From Verrucomicrobiales bacterium (GTDB lineage Bacteria > Verrucomicrobiota > Verrucomicrobiia > Limisphaerales > J093): DNA of 64,000 nucleotides. A program made the position numbers and the translations under genes. Of the stretch, positions 25,954 through 39,104 are shown piece after piece. Positions within the stretch are counted from its first letter, which is position 1. The number at the start of each line of letters is the position of its first letter. The stretch lies in assembly GCA_024233305.1 (NCBI GenBank), contig JACKPV010000024.1:62001-126000 (forward strand). Direction: 5' to 3'. The notes beneath the pieces are model-generated. The model was given only the letters and a program-made list of their open reading frames with translations. It was not told the origin of the DNA and ran no database searches.

Positions 25954-28900
25954 TCATTCCTCACCGGGGGAATCGGCAAACAGCAGCCCGCCGGCCGGGG
26001 CCGGCTCCTGGACTTCCTCGGGAAGCGGCTCCACCAGAGGCTTGACTTTCAGGTTGCGGTGCGAATTGAAGCCGGTGCCCGCCGGAATGATGTGCCCCAT
26101 GATCACATTTTCCTTGAATCCGCGCAGTTCGTCGCGGCGCCCCATCGTGGCGGCGTCCGTGAGCACCCGCGTGGTGTCCTGGAAGGAGGCGGCACTGAGG
26201 AAGCTCTCGGTTTCCAAGGAGGCCTTCGTGATGCCGAGCAGAACCGGCTGCGCCTCCGCGGGCTTGCCCCCCATGCTCTCGACACGCAGGTTCTCGTTCT
26301 CGAAGGCGATCTTGTCGACCTGCTCGCCCCAGAGAAACAGCGTGTCTCCCGGCTCCGTCACGCGGACTTTCCGCAGCATCTGCCGGATGATGATCTCGAT
26401 GTGCTTGTCGTTGATCGTCACCCCTTGCAACCGGTAAACCTCCTGAATCTCGCTGACCAGGTGCTCCTGCAACTCCTGCGGGCCGCACACGTCCAGAATC
26501 TCCTGCGGCACGGTCGGTCCCTCGGTCAACTGCTGCCCCTTCTTGACCACGTCGCCCTTGAACACGATGACGTGCTTGCCGATCGGGATCAGGTGCTCCT
26601 CTTCCATCCCCGTCTGCGGGTCCCGGATCACCACGCAGCGCTTGCCGCGCACGCTCGGGCCGAAATCGACCACGCCGTCGATCTTTGAGATCTCGGCGGC
26701 GTCCTTCGGGCGGCGCGCCTCGAACAGCTCGGCCACGCGCGGCAGACCGCCGGTGATGTCCTTCGTCTTCGACACCTTGCGCGGGGTCTTGGCGAGGAGG
26801 CTGCCGGCCTCAATGCGGGCGCCTTCGTTGACGACGATGTGGGCTCCCGAGGGAATCGCGTAGTGGGCCAGCACTTCGCCCTTGGTGTTCGCCACCAGGA
26901 TTTGCGGGTGCAGGTCCTCCTTGTGATCGATGACCACCATGGCCTCCTGCCCGGTGGTTTCGTCGGCTTCATGGCGCATGGTCACGCCTTCGATGATGTC
27001 GTGGAAGCGGACTCGTCCGGCCTTTTCCGAGAGAATCGGCACGTTGTACGGATCCCACTGCACGAACGTAGCTCCTTTCTTGACGCGTCCACCGTCGGCG
27101 ACCGAGATCACGGAGCCGATCACGACGGAATGCGTTTCCAGCTCCCGCCCGTGGTCATCGAACACTGAAACCGAGCCATTTTTGTTCAGCACGATTCGGT
27201 TGCCGTCCTGGAGTTCCACGATGCGCAGCTCGTTGTAGCGGACGACGCCGTCGTGCTTCGACTTGATCTGCGGTTGCTTGAACACCTGGGAGGCGGTGCC
27301 GCCGATGTGGAAGGTCCGCATGGTGAGCTGCGTGCCCGGCTCGCCGATCGACTGGGCGGCGATGATGCCGGTGGCGTCGCCCTTCTGCACCAGCCGCCCG
27401 GTTGCGAGGTTACGGCCGTAACAGCAGACGCAGACGCCCGACTTGCTCTCGCACGTCAGCACGGACCGGATCTTGATCCGCTCGATCCCGGCGTCCTCGA
27501 CCTCACGGGCCTTGACCTCGTCGATGAATTCGTTGGCGTGAAGCAGTTTCCGGTGGGGATCGCGGGGATCGGTCAGGTCGTCACAAGCAAAGCGTCCGGT
27601 GATTCGATCCCGCAGTTTGACCACCTCCTCCTCGCCTTCGTAGACGGGCGACATCCAGATCCCGTTCGTGGTGCCGCAATCGTCTTCGCGAATGATGACG
27701 TCCTGGGCCACGTCCACGAGTTTCCGGGTCATGTATCCGGAGTCCGCGGTCTTGAGGGCGGTGTCGGCCAAGCCCTTCCGGGCGCCGTGGGTGGAGATGA
27801 AGTAGTCGAGGACGGTCAGGCCTTCGCGGAAGTTGGACAAAATCGGCTTCTCGATGATGTCGCCGGAAGGCTTGGCCATCAGGCCACGGAGCCCGGCCAG
27901 CTGCCGCACCTGGGCCTTGTTGCCACGGGCGCCGGAATCCACCATGAGCCAGAGCGGATTGTATTCCTCCTTCCCCTGGTTCTCGGCCAGCGTCCGCAGC
28001 ATGACGCTGGCAATCTGGTCGGTGCAGTGGGTCCAGATGTCGACCACCTTGTTGTAACGCTCTCCCGGCGTGATGATGCCCCGGCGGTACTGCTTTTCGA
28101 CCTCCCCGATGCTCTTGCGCGCCCCGTCGATTTCCTGCGTCTTTTCCTTCGGGATGATCATGTCATCGATCCCGATCGAACAGCCGGAACGGGTGGCCTC
28201 GGTGAAGCCGAGCTTTTTGAGCTTGTCGAGTGATTCGATCGTCGGGTCATGCCCGCAGACCTTGTAGCAGTTCCAGATCAGATCCCCGATCTGTGACTTG
28301 CCAACCACCCGGTTCGGGAATCCCAGATCGTCCGGCCAGACTTCGCTGAAGATCACGCGGCCGACAGTGGTCTCGATGATCTTCCGGGTGGCATCGCCGT
28401 ACACGGTCTGCCGACCATGGTCGGGGTTGGCCAGGCGGACGCGATCATGCGTGTCCAGCGTGCCATCCATGTGCGCGAACAACACCTCGGTTTTCGAGCC
28501 GAACAGCATGAGGCGCTCGCCGTCCTTGCGCGGCTTGCGGGGTTCGGCGGTGAGGTAATAGCACCCCAGGGTGATGTCCTGGGTGGGGGTCATGATGGGC
28601 CGCCCGCTGGAAGGGCTGAAGACGTTGTACGGGGCCATCATCAGGAGGCGCGCCTCCATCTGGGCCTCGACCGAGAGCGGAACATGGACCGCCATCTGGT
28701 CGCCGTCGAAGTCGGCGTTGTAGGCCGTGCAGACCAACGGATGCACGCGGATGGCCTCGCCCTCGATCAACACCGGCTCGAAGGCCTGAATGGAAAGACG
28801 GTGCAAGGTCGGCGCACGGTTCAGCAGCACGGGGTGTCCCTTGGTCACCTCCTCGAGAATGTCCCACACTTCGGGTGACTGACGCTCAATGAGCTTCTTC

Positions 28901-30102
28901 GCCGACCGCACCGTGTGTACGTATCCCAGTTCCTTGAGGCGCCGGATGATGAAGGGCTCGAAGAGGACGAGCGCCATCTTTTTCGGCAGGCCGCACTGGT
29001 TGAGCTTGAGTTCGGGGCCGATGACGATCACCGAACGTCCCGAGTAATCCACCCGCTTGCCCAGCAGGTTCTGGCGGAACCGGCCCGACTTGCCCTTGAG
29101 CATGTCGGACAGGGACTTGAGCGGCCGGTTTCCGGCGCCGGTGACGGGACGCCCGTGGCGGCCGTTGTCGAACAGCGCGTCAACCGCCTCCTGCAACATG
29201 CGCTTCTCGTTGCGGATGATGACCTCGGGCGTCTTGAGTTGGAGCAGGTTCTTCAACCGGTTGTTGCGGTTGATGACCCGCCGGTAGAGGTCGTTGAGAT
29301 CGGAGGTCGCGAAGCGCCCGCCTTCGAGGGGGACGAGCGGACGGAGATCCGGCGGGATCACGGGCAACACGGTGAGGATCATCCACTCCGGCCGGCTCCG
29401 GGACGTCTGGAAGCCGTGGAACAGCTTGATCCGCTTCGCGAGCTTCTTGCGGATCTGCTTCGACTTCGTCTCCTGCATCTGGATCTGGAGTTCGTCGATG
29501 GTCCGCTCGAGTTCAATGTTGCTGAGGCCGTCGCGAACGGCTTCCGCGCCCATTTTCGCCACGAAGGCGTCCGGTCCATAGGTCTCGCGGGCCTCGCGGT
29601 ATTCCGCTTCGCTCAGCAACTGGTGGAGCTTGAGCGCCGTGTTGCCCGGATCGATGACCATGTAGTCCTCGTAGTAGATGACCCGCTCGAGATTGCGGGC
29701 CGTCATGTCGAGCATCAGCCCGATCCGCGACGGCATGCACTTGAAGAACCAGATGTGCGACACCGGCACGGCCAGGTCGATGTGCCCCATGCGTTCGCGC
29801 CGGACGCGCGACAGGGTCACCTCGACGCCACAGCGGTCGCAGACCACGCCGCGGTGCTTGATCCGCTTGTATTTGCCGCAGGAGCATTCCCAATCCTTGA
29901 CGGGACCGAAGATGCGCTCACAGAACAGACCGCCCTTCTCGGGTTTGAAGGTGCGGTAGTTGATGGTCTCCGGGTTCTTGACCTCTCCCTTCGACCAGGA
30001 ACGGATGGTCTCGGGTGAAGAGACGCTGATGGCGATGAAATCCACCATGTTGACCTTGTCGAGGCCAAGCAGTTCGCGGGCGGAGTCTTTCGAGTTCATC
30101 AT
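25954..30102 (-). CDS. rpoC: DNA-directed RNA polymerase subunit beta'
   Basis: Catalytic large subunit of RNA polymerase, 1382 residues. The N-terminal zinc-binding cluster is CSCGKYKRIKHRGVVCDRCG near 73-92. The catalytic Mg-binding motif is NADFDGDQMAVH. The second zinc site uses the Cys residues of LTCESKSGVCVCCYGRNLATG. The trigger loop region has GEPGTQLTMRTFHIGG. The length is close to that of E. coli (1407). It follows rpoB by 51 bases. Confidence 0.98.
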   Translation of the reverse strand: MMNSKDSARELLGLDKVNMVDFIAISVSSPETIRSWSKGEVKNPETINYRTFKPEKGGLFCERIFGPVKDWECSCGKYKRIKHRGVVCDRCGVEVTLSRVRRERMGHIDLAVPVSHIWFFKCMPSRIGLMLDMTARNLERVIYYEDYMVIDPGNTALKLHQLLSEAEYREARETYGPDAFVAKMGAEAVRDGLSNIELERTIDELQIQMQETKSKQIRKKLAKRIKLFHGFQTSRSRPEWMILTVLPVIPPDLRPLVPLEGGRFATSDLNDLYRRVINRNNRLKNLLQLKTPEVIIRNEKRMLQEAVDALFDNGRHGRPVTGAGNRPLKSLSDMLKGKSGRFRQNLLGKRVDYSGRSVIVIGPELKLNQCGLPKKMALVLFEPFIIRRLKELGYVHTVRSAKKLIERQSPEVWDILEEVTKGHPVLLNRAPTLHRLSIQAFEPVLIEGEAIRVHPLVCTAYNADFDGDQMAVHVPLSVEAQMEARLLMMAPYNVFSPSSGRPIMTPTQDITLGCYYLTAEPRKPRKDGERLMLFGSKTEVLFAHMDGTLDTHDRVRLANPDHGRQTVYGDATRKIIETTVGRVIFSEVWPDDLGFPNRVVGKSQIGDLIWNCYKVCGHDPTIESLDKLKKLGFTEATRSGCSIGIDDMIIPKEKTQEIDGARKSIGEVEKQYRRGIITPGERYNKVVDIWTHCTDQIASVMLRTLAENQGKEEYNPLWLMVDSGARGNKAQVRQLAGLRGLMAKPSGDIIEKPILSNFREGLTVLDYFISTHGARKGLADTALKTADSGYMTRKLVDVAQDVIIREDDCGTTNGIWMSPVYEGEEEVVKLRDRITGRFACDDLTDPRDPHRKLLHANEFIDEVKAREVEDAGIERIKIRSVLTCESKSGVCVCCYGRNLATGRLVQKGDATGIIAAQSIGEPGTQLTMRTFHIGGTASQVFKQPQIKSKHDGVVRYNELRIVELQDGNRIVLNKNGSVSVFDDHGRELETHSVVIGSVISVADGGRVKKGATFVQWDPYNVPILSEKAGRVRFHDIIEGVTMRHEADETTGQEAMVVIDHKEDLHPQILVANTKGEVLAHYAIPSGAHIVVNEGARIEAGSLLAKTPRKVSKTKDITGGLPRVAELFEARRPKDAAEISKIDGVVDFGPSVRGKRCVVIRDPQTGMEEEHLIPIGKHVIVFKGDVVKKGQQLTEGPTVPQEILDVCGPQELQEHLVSEIQEVYRLQGVTINDKHIEIIIRQMLRKVRVTEPGDTLFLWGEQVDKIAFENENLRVESMGGKPAEAQPVLLGITKASLETESFLSAASFQDTTRVLTDAATMGRRDELRGFKENVIMGHIIPAGTGFNSHRNLKVKPLVEPLPEEVQEPAPAGGLLFADSPGEE

Positions 30103-30153
30103 GCGCGGTGTGAGATTCTATGGTTGCGGTCTATTCCTGCGTGGGGATCATGA

Positions 30154-34050
<3,897 letters not shown>

Positions 34051-34211
34051 GAATCAACAGCGCCGACGACCGTTCGGCGGATGGGTACAACAGACAACAC
34101 CAAACCGGCTCTCCCCGCCAGCGAACGGGGAACAACCGGCAACACTCGACTACGCTCTGCCTTGATGTCAGCGGGCGGCCAACAATATCAGCGTGACTGG
34201 GCATCAGAGAC

Positions 34212-34242
34212 GCGGTGCGGACGGCAAGACCGTCCGCACCGC
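34212..34242 (-). terminator. Hairpin (attenuator or weak terminator) between rplL and rpoB
   Basis: A perfect 13-bp stem (GCGGTGCGGACGG at 34212-34224 with its complement at 34230-34242) with a 5-base loop lies 13 bases after the rplL stop, in the 205-bp gap before rpoB. The bases after it on the minus strand (GTCTCTG) are not a strong T-tract. Partial termination between rplL and rpoB is known in E. coli, which makes an attenuator role plausible. The rest of the gap shows no gene. Confidence 0.7.
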
Positions 34243-34255
34243 TTCCACAAAAGGT

Positions 34256-34645
34256 CTACTTGAGTTCGACCTTGGCCCCGGCGTCTTCCAGCTTCTTCTT
34301 CGCGGCTTCGGCTTCGTCCTTCGTGGCCTCCTCCAAGACAGCCTTCGGAGCTTCCTCCACCAGCTTCTTGGCATCCGCCAGACCCAGACCTGCCTTCACC
34401 TCGCGGACCGCCTTGATGACGGCGATCTTCTTATCCGGAGGAACCGAGGCCAGGACCACATCGAAGGAAGTCTTCGCTTCCTCCGCCGGGGCGCCACCAG
34501 CCGCGGCACCGCCGCCGACAGCAGCCACCGCCACCGGGGCGGCAGCGGTCACACCCCATGCCTCTTCCAACTTCTTGACCAGCTCGGCGGTCTCGATGAC
34601 CGTCAACTGACCGAGCTGCTGCACCAATGCTTCAATATCTGCCAT
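34256..34645 (-). CDS. rplL: 50S ribosomal protein L7/L12
   Basis: Stalk protein that recruits translation GTPases. The 129 residues show the three usual parts: an N-terminal dimer helix pair (residues 1-33), an Ala/Gly/Val-rich hinge (about 34-58) and the globular domain with EEAKTSFDVVLASVPPDKKI and VREVKAGLGLADAKKLVEEAPK. It lies 133 bases after rplJ, and that gap shows no gene. Confidence 0.97.
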   Translation of the reverse strand: MADIEALVQQLGQLTVIETAELVKKLEEAWGVTAAAPVAVAAVGGGAAAGGAPAEEAKTSFDVVLASVPPDKKIAVIKAVREVKAGLGLADAKKLVEEAPKAVLEEATKDEAEAAKKKLEDAGAKVELK

Positions 34646-34778
34646 TTCTTCTACCTTTCAGTCTCGTCGTCCCTCGTGGCGACAAGGGAATTAAACGAAC
34701 CGCCCGCCCGCCGACGATTCACTGTTGAGGGTTGCTTTCATCCGCAGCCACCATCGGGAAGGCGGCGGAAATCCAAAG

Positions 34779-35294
34779 TCAGGCCGCCTCCTTCTCGGCG
34801 CGAGCCTGCAACACGCGCGCGAGTTGCGTGGCCGGGGTACCCAGGAGACGCACCAGATTGGTCGCCGGCGCCAGCAACGTACCCAGCAACTTGCCACGCA
34901 GAACATCCATCGGCGGCAAATCCGCCAGCGTCTGGAGGGCCGCGTCGTCGAACTCTTCATCACCGAGGAAGCCGAAGAGCATCTTCGGCTTCTCGGACTC
35001 GGTGTGGAACGTCTTCAGGACCTTCGCCGTGGCGGAGATGTCCTTCTGACCGTTGACCACGGCCAACTGCCCGGCCAATCGATCCCGCAGATCCGGGAGC
35101 CCGGCTTCCTGCGCAGCCAACCGGAACACCTTGTTCTTGACGACGTGCACCTCCGCGCCGACCGCCGCCAAGCGATCTCGCAGTTCGGAAAACTGGATCA
35201 CGTTCAGGCCCGTGTAATCCACGGCAATGAAGAACGGGGATCCGTTGAGGCGGGCCAGATACTCCCGGGCCAGGGCTAATTTCTCGGGTCGCAT
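34779..35294 (-). CDS. rplJ: 50S ribosomal protein L10
   Basis: Base of the L7/L12 stalk. The 171 residues include FFIAVDYTGLNVIQFSELRD near 21-40 and VKNKVFRLAAQEAGL. A C-terminal helix rich in Ala and Leu binds the L7/L12 dimers. It follows rplA by 14 bases, so the long L10 leader that mediates autoregulation in E. coli is not present directly upstream. Confidence 0.95.
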   Translation of the reverse strand: MRPEKLALAREYLARLNGSPFFIAVDYTGLNVIQFSELRDRLAAVGAEVHVVKNKVFRLAAQEAGLPDLRDRLAGQLAVVNGQKDISATAKVLKTFHTESEKPKMLFGFLGDEEFDDAALQTLADLPPMDVLRGKLLGTLLAPATNLVRLLGTPATQLARVLQARAEKEAA

Positions 35295-35308
35295 GGGTCG
35301 AAAGAGGA

Positions 35309-36013
35309 CTAGACTTTGTTGTATTCCTTGGCGTCCAGCCGCACCGACGGGCTCATGGTGGCGGCGATCACGCAGTTCTTGATAAACGTGCCCCGTACCG
35401 CCTGGGGCCGGGCCCGGACGACGACCTCCAACACCGCGCGAGCATTTTCCACCAACTGGTCCTTCGCGAAGGACACCTTGCCCACCGGCACATGCAGGTT
35501 TGCCGTCTTGTCCACCTTGTACTCCACCCGACCGGCCTTGACCTCCCGAACCGCCTTGGCGGTGTCGTCGGTGACCGTGCCGGTCTTCGGATTCGGCATC
35601 AGGCCGCGCGGGCCGAGCACCTTGCCGAGCTTACGGACCTCGCTCATGGCCTCGGGAGTCGCAACCGCCACGTCGAAATCCGTCCACCCCTCCTGACACT
35701 TCTTCAGCATGTCCTCGAAACCGACGAACTCGGCCCCGGCCTCGACGGCCGCGTCGGCAGCCGCGCCGGGTTTGGCGAAGACCAGCACGCGCACCTTCTT
35801 GCCGCTGCCGTGCGGCAGGGCGACTGTTCCGCGCACCATCTGGTCGGACTGGCGCGGGTCAACGCCGAGGTGGAAGGAGAGCTCGACCGATTCATCGAAC
35901 TTCGCCCGGGGGAATTTGCCGAGCAGATCGACCGCGTCCTCGAGCGCGTAAGCGCCGTTGGCGTCGACCTGCTTTGCGGCCTTGCGATACCGCTTGCTGC
36001 CTTTTATTGCCAT
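35309..36013 (-). CDS. rplA: 50S ribosomal protein L1
   Basis: L1-stalk protein and, in many bacteria, repressor of the rplKA mRNA. The 234 residues include GSKRYRKAAKQVDANGAYAL and the conserved AKFDESVELSFHLGVDPRQSDQMVRGTVALPHGSG (core VDPRQSDQMVRGTV). The block GPRGLMPNPKTGTV is also present. It lies 53 bases after rplK. Confidence 0.97.
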   Translation of the reverse strand: MAIKGSKRYRKAAKQVDANGAYALEDAVDLLGKFPRAKFDESVELSFHLGVDPRQSDQMVRGTVALPHGSGKKVRVLVFAKPGAAADAAVEAGAEFVGFEDMLKKCQEGWTDFDVAVATPEAMSEVRKLGKVLGPRGLMPNPKTGTVTDDTAKAVREVKAGRVEYKVDKTANLHVPVGKVSFAKDQLVENARAVLEVVVRARPQAVRGTFIKNCVIAATMSPSVRLDAKEYNKV

Positions 36014-36066
36014 GGTTGGTTGCGGTGCGAACGAGCGATGCTCTCCCGCCGATGTTGTTATTTCAG

Positions 36067-36492
36067 TCAGCCGACGACCTCGATCCCCATGCTTCGGGCG
36101 GTACCGCTGATCACCTGGACCGCGGCGTCATCGTTCCGGGCATTGAGATCCTTCTCTTTCATCTTGACGATCTCAAGGACCTGCTTGCGGGTCACCTTGC
36201 CGACCTTCTCCTTGTTCGGGGTCTTGGAACCCGAAGCGATCCCGGCAGCCTTCTTCAGCAACACCGCGGCGGGCGGCGATTTGGTGATGAAGGTAAAGGA
36301 CTTGTCCTGATAGACAGTGATGACGACCGGAATGATGAGCCCCGCCTGTTCGCGGGTCGCGGCGTTGAACTCCTTGCAGAAGCCCATGATGTTGACGCCG
36401 TGCTGACCCAGGGCGGGACCGACCGGCGGCGCCGGATTCGCCTGACCCGCAGGAATTTGCAGCTTGATCTGTCCGGTAACCTTCTTAGCCAT
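36067..36492 (-). CDS. rplK: 50S ribosomal protein L11
   Basis: Component of the GTPase-associated centre that binds 23S rRNA near A1067. The 141 residues contain the Pro-rich linker QANPAPPVGPALGQHGVNIM, to which thiostrepton binds in other bacteria. The C-terminal RNA-binding domain has KDLNARNDDAAVQVISGTAR. The length equals that of E. coli. It follows nusG by 9 bases. Confidence 0.97.
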   Translation of the reverse strand: MAKKVTGQIKLQIPAGQANPAPPVGPALGQHGVNIMGFCKEFNAATREQAGLIIPVVITVYQDKSFTFITKSPPAAVLLKKAAGIASGSKTPNKEKVGKVTRKQVLEIVKMKEKDLNARNDDAAVQVISGTARSMGIEVVG

Positions 36493-36501
36493 ACTCGTTG
36501 C

Positions 36502-37050
36502 CTACGCCTTTTCGACCTGCCAATATTCCAATTCGACCGGGGTGCTGCGACCGAAGATGTTCACGGTCACCTTGAGCTTGCCCCGTTCGGGATCCACTTC
36601 CTCGATCACCCCGTTGAAATTCAGGAAGGGTCCATCGTTGATCTTGATCGTTTCACCGGTCTCGAAATCCACCTTTGGCCGCTCCGTCTCCTCCGACTCG
36701 GTGATCCGTTCCTTGATATCATCGATCTCTTCCTGGGGCGTGGGCGTGGGGCGATCCCCGCCCACGAACCCGATGACCCCCTGGGTGTCCCGGATAAAGT
36801 ACCAGGGCCGCTCGATGATGCGGTGGTTCTCGTCGAGGAGCAGCATGTCAATGAACACGTAGCCGGGAAAGAGCTTGCGGTTGGTAACCGTCTTCTTCCC
36901 GCCCCGCACCTCGGCCACGCGCTCCATCGGTACCAGCACCTCGCGGATGCAGTCCTCCATCTCCTCGGACTTCATCCGCTTCTCGATGCTGTCCTTGACC
37001 TTCATTTCCTGACCGGCCAAGGTATGGAGGACGAACCACTGATTGCGCAT
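36502..37050 (-). CDS. nusG: Transcription termination/antitermination protein NusG
   Basis: RNA polymerase elongation factor that also links to Rho and to S10. The 182 residues have the NGN domain, starting MRNQWFVLHTLAGQEMKVKD with the conserved FPGYVFI and RDTQGVIGFVG. The C-terminal KOW domain follows: GETIKINDGPFLNFNGVIEE and FGRSTPVELEYWQVEK. A linker of about 30 acidic residues is longer than in E. coli. It lies 34 bases after secE. Confidence 0.96.
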   Translation of the reverse strand: MRNQWFVLHTLAGQEMKVKDSIEKRMKSEEMEDCIREVLVPMERVAEVRGGKKTVTNRKLFPGYVFIDMLLLDENHRIIERPWYFIRDTQGVIGFVGGDRPTPTPQEEIDDIKERITESEETERPKVDFETGETIKINDGPFLNFNGVIEEVDPERGKLKVTVNIFGRSTPVELEYWQVEKA

Positions 37051-37084
37051 GACGAATGGGGGGGACGCGGCGTGACCAGCGAGC

Positions 37085-37351
37085 CTAGAGCGCCGGCAGA
37101 ATTCCGCGCACGAGCTTCAAGATGATGAAATCAACCCCCATGATGTAGGCCCCCATCAACAAAATGGTGATCATCACGACGACGGTCGATCCCTTCAATT
37201 CCTGCCAGGTCGGCCAGTTGCACTTCCGCAACTCCTCGCGGGTTTCAGCAACGTAGTGGGTGAGGCGCATCAGGTGACCCTTCCGCCAGAGATAGACGAA
37301 AGTGCCGCCGATGATCAGCACCCAGATGATGATGGCACCGAGACTGTCCAT
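37085..37351 (-). CDS. secE: Preprotein translocase subunit SecE
   Basis: Clamp subunit of the SecYEG channel. The 88 residues hold two hydrophobic helices near 4-22 and 56-80. Between them is the conserved amphipathic stretch VAETREELRKCNWPTWQELK. Many bacterial SecE proteins have only the last helix, so the extra N-terminal one is a modest addition. It lies directly downstream of the tRNA-Ser gene and upstream of nusG. Confidence 0.95.
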   Translation of the reverse strand: MDSLGAIIIWVLIIGGTFVYLWRKGHLMRLTHYVAETREELRKCNWPTWQELKGSTVVVMITILLMGAYIMGVDFIILKLVRGILPAL

Positions 37352-37366
37352 GTCGTGATCCTGTTC

Positions 37367-37454
37367 TGGCGGAGGGGGAGGGATTCGAACCCCCGAGGGC
37401 GTGAACCCTAACGGTTTTCAAGACCGCCGCAATCGACCACTCTGCCACCCCTCC
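37367..37454 (-). tRNA. tRNA-Ser (anticodon UGA)
   Basis: The acceptor stem GGAGGGG pairs with CCCCTCC, and a G discriminator plus encoded CCA ends the gene. The anticodon loop CTTGAAA gives UGA (codons UCA/UCG). A long variable arm follows the anticodon stem, as class II tRNA-Ser requires, and the T loop is GTTCGAATC. Total length is 88 bases with CCA. It is not part of the usual tufB-tRNA group. Confidence 0.95.
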
Positions 37455-37476
37455 ATCGGTCGTTCATGGAGCGGGC

Positions 37477-37552
37477 TGGCAGGGCGGGAGGGGCTCGAAC
37501 CCCCAACCAACGGTTTTGGAGACCGCTACTCTACCAATTGAGCTACCGCCCT
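37477..37552 (-). tRNA. tRNA-Trp (anticodon CCA)
   Basis: The acceptor stem AGGGCGG pairs with CCGCCCT, followed by a G discriminator and an encoded CCA; total length is 76 bases. The anticodon loop CTCCAAA reads UGG. The D arm (GCTCAATTGGTAGAGT) and T arm (GTTCGAG) are normal. tRNA-Trp between tuf and secE is the arrangement seen in many bacteria. Confidence 0.96.
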
Positions 37553-37622
37553 GCTACCGCCGCAACTGCTTCAACCAAGTGAAGGGGATGACCGCAGAGC
37601 CTCCCCTCGCGTTCAAAATTGC

Positions 37623-38813
37623 CTATTCGATGACTTCCGTCACCCGGCCTGCACCGATGGTTCGACCGCCTTCGCGAATCGCAAACCGCTGACCACGCTC
37701 CATCGCGATCGGCGCCACCAGCTTGGTCTCCAGGCTGACGTTGTCTCCCGGCATCACCATCTCCGTTCCCTCGGGCAACGTGATGGATCCGGTGACGTCC
37801 GTCGTCCGGAAGTAGAACTGCGGCCGGTAGTTCGAGAAGAACGGCGTGTGCCGGCCACCCTCGTCCTTCGACAGCACGTAGACCTCCGTCTTGCAGTGTG
37901 TGTGCGGGGTGATCGTGCCGGGCTTCGCCAGCACCATGCCACGCTCGACTTCGTCCTTCTTCACGCCGCGCAACAATACGCCGACGTTGTCCCCGGCACT
38001 TGCCTTGTCGAGCAGCTTCCGGAACATCTCGATGTCTGTGGCCACCGTTTTGCGGGTGGGACGCAGGCCCACGATCTCGACCTCCGACATCTTGTTGAGT
38101 TCACCGCGCTCGACGCGACCCGTGACGACGGTTCCGCGACCTTCGATGTTGAACACGTCCTCAATGCTCATGAGGAACGGTTTGTCCACTTCGCGGGTGG
38201 GCAGCGGGATGAAGGCATCCACGGCCTCCAGCAGCTTCTGAATGGCATCCGCGCCGGACGCCTCGCCTTCGAGGGCCGCCTTGGCGCTGCCGCGAACGAT
38301 CGGCGTGTCGTCCCCCGGGAAATCATACTTGCTGAGCAGATCCCGCAATTCCATGTCGACCAGGTCAAGCAACTCAGCGTCGTCCACGAGGTCGACCTTG
38401 TTCAGGAAAACCACAATCGCCGGCACCCCCACCTGCCGGGCCAGCAGAATGTGCTCCCGCGTCTGGGGCATCGGGCCTTCCGAGGCATCGACGACCAGAA
38501 TAGCGCCGTCCATCTGGGCGGCACCGGTGATCATGTTCTTGATGTAGTCAGCGTGGCCGGGGCAATCGACGTGCGCATAATGCCGCTGATCGCTCTCATA
38601 TTCCACGTGCGAGATGGCGATGGTGACGGTCTTGGTTTCATCACGCACCGTGCCGCCCTTGGTGATGTCCGCATAGGAGATCGGCGTCGCCATCCCCTTC
38701 TTCGCCTGCACCTCGACAATCGCGGCGGTCAGGGTCGACTTGCCGTGGTCGATGTGGCCGATGGTGCCGATGTTCGCGTGCGGCTTGTTCCGCTGGAATT
38801 GCTCTTTAGCCAT
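37623..38813 (-). CDS. tuf: Elongation factor Tu with altered switch I
   Basis: GTPase that delivers aminoacyl-tRNA to the ribosome; 396 residues, close to the E. coli length. G1 is GHIDHGKS, G3 DCPGHADY, G4 NKVD and G5 GSAKAAL. Domains II and III are typical (RGTVVTGRVERG and VMPGDNVSLETKLV). Switch I reads RDETKTVTIAISHVEYE, where most EF-Tu proteins have EKARGITINTSHVEYE. The essential Thr is kept, but the Arg-Gly of ARGITI is Lys-Thr. It lies between tRNA-Thr and tRNA-Trp and is the only tuf in the window. Confidence 0.97.
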   Translation of the reverse strand: MAKEQFQRNKPHANIGTIGHIDHGKSTLTAAIVEVQAKKGMATPISYADITKGGTVRDETKTVTIAISHVEYESDQRHYAHVDCPGHADYIKNMITGAAQMDGAILVVDASEGPMPQTREHILLARQVGVPAIVVFLNKVDLVDDAELLDLVDMELRDLLSKYDFPGDDTPIVRGSAKAALEGEASGADAIQKLLEAVDAFIPLPTREVDKPFLMSIEDVFNIEGRGTVVTGRVERGELNKMSEVEIVGLRPTRKTVATDIEMFRKLLDKASAGDNVGVLLRGVKKDEVERGMVLAKPGTITPHTHCKTEVYVLSKDEGGRHTPFFSNYRPQFYFRTTDVTGSITLPEGTEMVMPGDNVSLETKLVAPIAMERGQRFAIREGGRTIGAGRVTEVIE

Positions 38814-38850
38814 TGCGCTGCCTGCTGTTTCGTTCTTCTGTTCTAGGTTC

Positions 38851-38926
<76 letters not shown>

Positions 38927-39051
38927 AAATCGGTGTTCCGGTCATCCCGCGCCCCGGAGACGAAAAAGCCCCTCGCCCTCCACCCGCGGATTCTCAACCC
39001 GTGCGGAGGCCGACGGCCTGCATACGTCATCCGTCCAGAATCGGAAGCGCA

Positions 39052-39080
39052 ACAGTAGAAACCCCCGTTTCGTGTGTCAA
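39052..39080 (-). promoter_or_regulatory. Sigma70-type promoter upstream of tRNA-Thr-tuf
   Basis: On the minus strand a perfect -35 TTGACA (complement of 39075-39080) is followed after 17 bases by TACTGT (39052-39057), a fair -10. It lies about 125 bases before the tRNA-Thr 5' end, in the gap after the AEC gene. It is the only strong match I noticed at the head of the long tRNA/tuf/ribosomal block. Confidence 0.75.
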
Positions 39081-39104
39081 CGAGTTTCCCGAAGATTTTT
39101 TGCG

